Position numbers and translations under genes: made by a program. DNA of 64,000 bases. Origin: Lederbergia citrisecunda (GTDB lineage Bacteria; Bacillota; Bacilli; Bacillales; Bacillaceae_C). How positions within the stretch are numbered: the stretch's first letter is position 1; every line of letters starts with the position of its first letter. Below, in pieces: positions 63,424-64,000 of the stretch. The notes beneath the pieces are model-generated. The model was not told where the DNA came from, did no database searches, and was given only the letters and a program-made list of their open reading frames with translations. The DNA is taken from assembly GCF_018343695.1 (NCBI RefSeq), contig NZ_JAGYPJ010000001.1, positions 4,469,641 to 4,533,640 on the forward strand. Direction: 5' to 3'.

Positions 63424-64000
63424 TACATCTTAAGAACGATCATTCAGAAGCGCACGCTTTCCAAACTGCAAAAGACAGTAATCTTTTATGTGGTGACAGT
63501 TTTTATCTAACCTTAACGGAAGACTATTTTCTATGTGTGCTTGCCGATGGACTTGGAAGTGGAAAATATGCATACGAAGCTTCTCAGGCAGCTGTATCTG
63601 TAGTGAAATCAAATCCCGAAGAAAGCGTAAATACTTTAATGGATTTCTGTAATAAAGTATTGATCAGAAAACGCGGAGCTGCGGTAGCCATTTTTAAAGT
63701 TGATTTCAAGCAAAAAGAGTTTGAATATAGTTGTGTAGGCAATATTCGATTTTATTTATACACTCCAGTGGGTAAGCTTGTTTATCCGATGCCAGTCACA
63801 GGCTACCTATCAGGAAAGCCACAGAAATATAGAACACATAAATACACTTACGAACCAAATTCGAAATTTTTGATTCACTCAGATGGATTTGTCAATGTAA
63901 ACACGAAAAGTTTGTTGAGTAGCTGCCAATCGATTCCTGCAATAGTTGCACATTTAAAAGTAAAACAAGTTAATAAATTAGACGACATGTCATTTATCGT
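63420..64000 (+). CDS. rsbX: phosphoserine phosphatase RsbX, cut by the window edge
   Basis: The frame from ATG 63420 runs open to the right edge (193 codons, no stop); B. subtilis RsbX has about 200 residues, so nearly all is here. PP2C features: LADGLGSGKYAYEAS with metal-binding Asp, and LIHSDGFVN near the end. Removes phosphate from RsbR/RsbS and resets the stressosome. Confidence 0.93.
   Translation, partial: MIHLKNDHSEAHAFQTAKDSNLLCGDSFYLTLTEDYFLCVLADGLGSGKYAYEASQAAVSVVKSNPEESVNTLMDFCNKVLIRKRGAAVAIFKVDFKQKEFEYSCVGNIRFYLYTPVGKLVYPMPVTGYLSGKPQKYRTHKYTYEPNSKFLIHSDGFVNVNTKSLLSSCQSIPAIVAHLKVKQVNKLDDMSFI

Overview
The window looks like chromosome of a low-GC, endospore-former-type member of the Bacillales (Bacillaceae or a close relative such as Planococcaceae). 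The strongest reason is the right third: ddl-murF-cshA-ydbS-ydbT-(repeats)-rhomboid-acpS-ydcC-alr-mazE/mazF-rsbR-S-T-U-V-W-sigB-rsbX runs in the order known from Bacillus subtilis. Many genes start with TTG or GTG behind strong Shine-Dalgarno sequences, and T-box and TPP leaders are present. I found no rRNA, tRNA, CRISPR array, prophage or transposase. The genus cannot be fixed from this sequence alone.

Left part (1-14.3 kb): the N-terminal part of an MMPL/RND exporter; an ECF sigma factor with its membrane anti-sigma factor behind a likely self-recognised promoter; a three-gene operon (semialdehyde dehydrogenase, FAH-fold dehydratase, YjhG/YagF-type pentonate dehydratase) that would convert a pentonate to 2-oxoglutarate (Weimberg-type route); an APH(6)-like kinase; an NAD-dependent epimerase-like protein; glycerate kinase with an odd start and a four-copy repeat upstream; and two secreted or lipid-anchored proteins.

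Middle (14.4-32 kb): larE-larB-larC for the nickel-pincer cofactor, with a very His-rich LarC and no larA; a RibD-like reductase; an APH-fold kinase; a zinc-ribbon protein with a clear ECF-type promoter; a minus-strand operon of TetR regulator, NCS1 permease, DUF917 protein and HyuA-type protein with a palindrome over the regulator's ribosome-binding site; a TIGR01777 epimerase; a TPP-riboswitch operon (thiY, thiamine-binding protein, thiX, thiZ, TatD-like hydrolase); a YitT protein; and small membrane proteins.

32-44.6 kb: two tandem tryptophan T-boxes lead a trpDCFBA operon that lacks trpE. These are followed by a metallophosphoesterase, an orphan SinI-like anti-repressor missed by length cut-offs and preceded by four SinR-box-like heptamers, a DUF2512 protein, an SDR protein, a GNAT, an SRAP (YedK) protein, a ferritin-like protein, a MerR-type protein and a 49-codon gene of unknown role.

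44.6-64 kb: a CNNM/HlyC-type transporter whose ribosome-binding site seems to be joined to its start codon by a hairpin; an unrecognised 260-aa protein; then the cell-wall, RNA-helicase, toxin-antitoxin and general-stress (SigB) block. A textbook SigB promoter lies in front of rsbV. rsbX runs off the right edge.

The best candidates for something new are the SinI/SinR-box locus, the TetR-permease-DUF917-HyuA operon, the bypass hairpin at 45.95 kb, the TPP operon with a TatD-like member, and the structured 55.45-55.62 kb leader.
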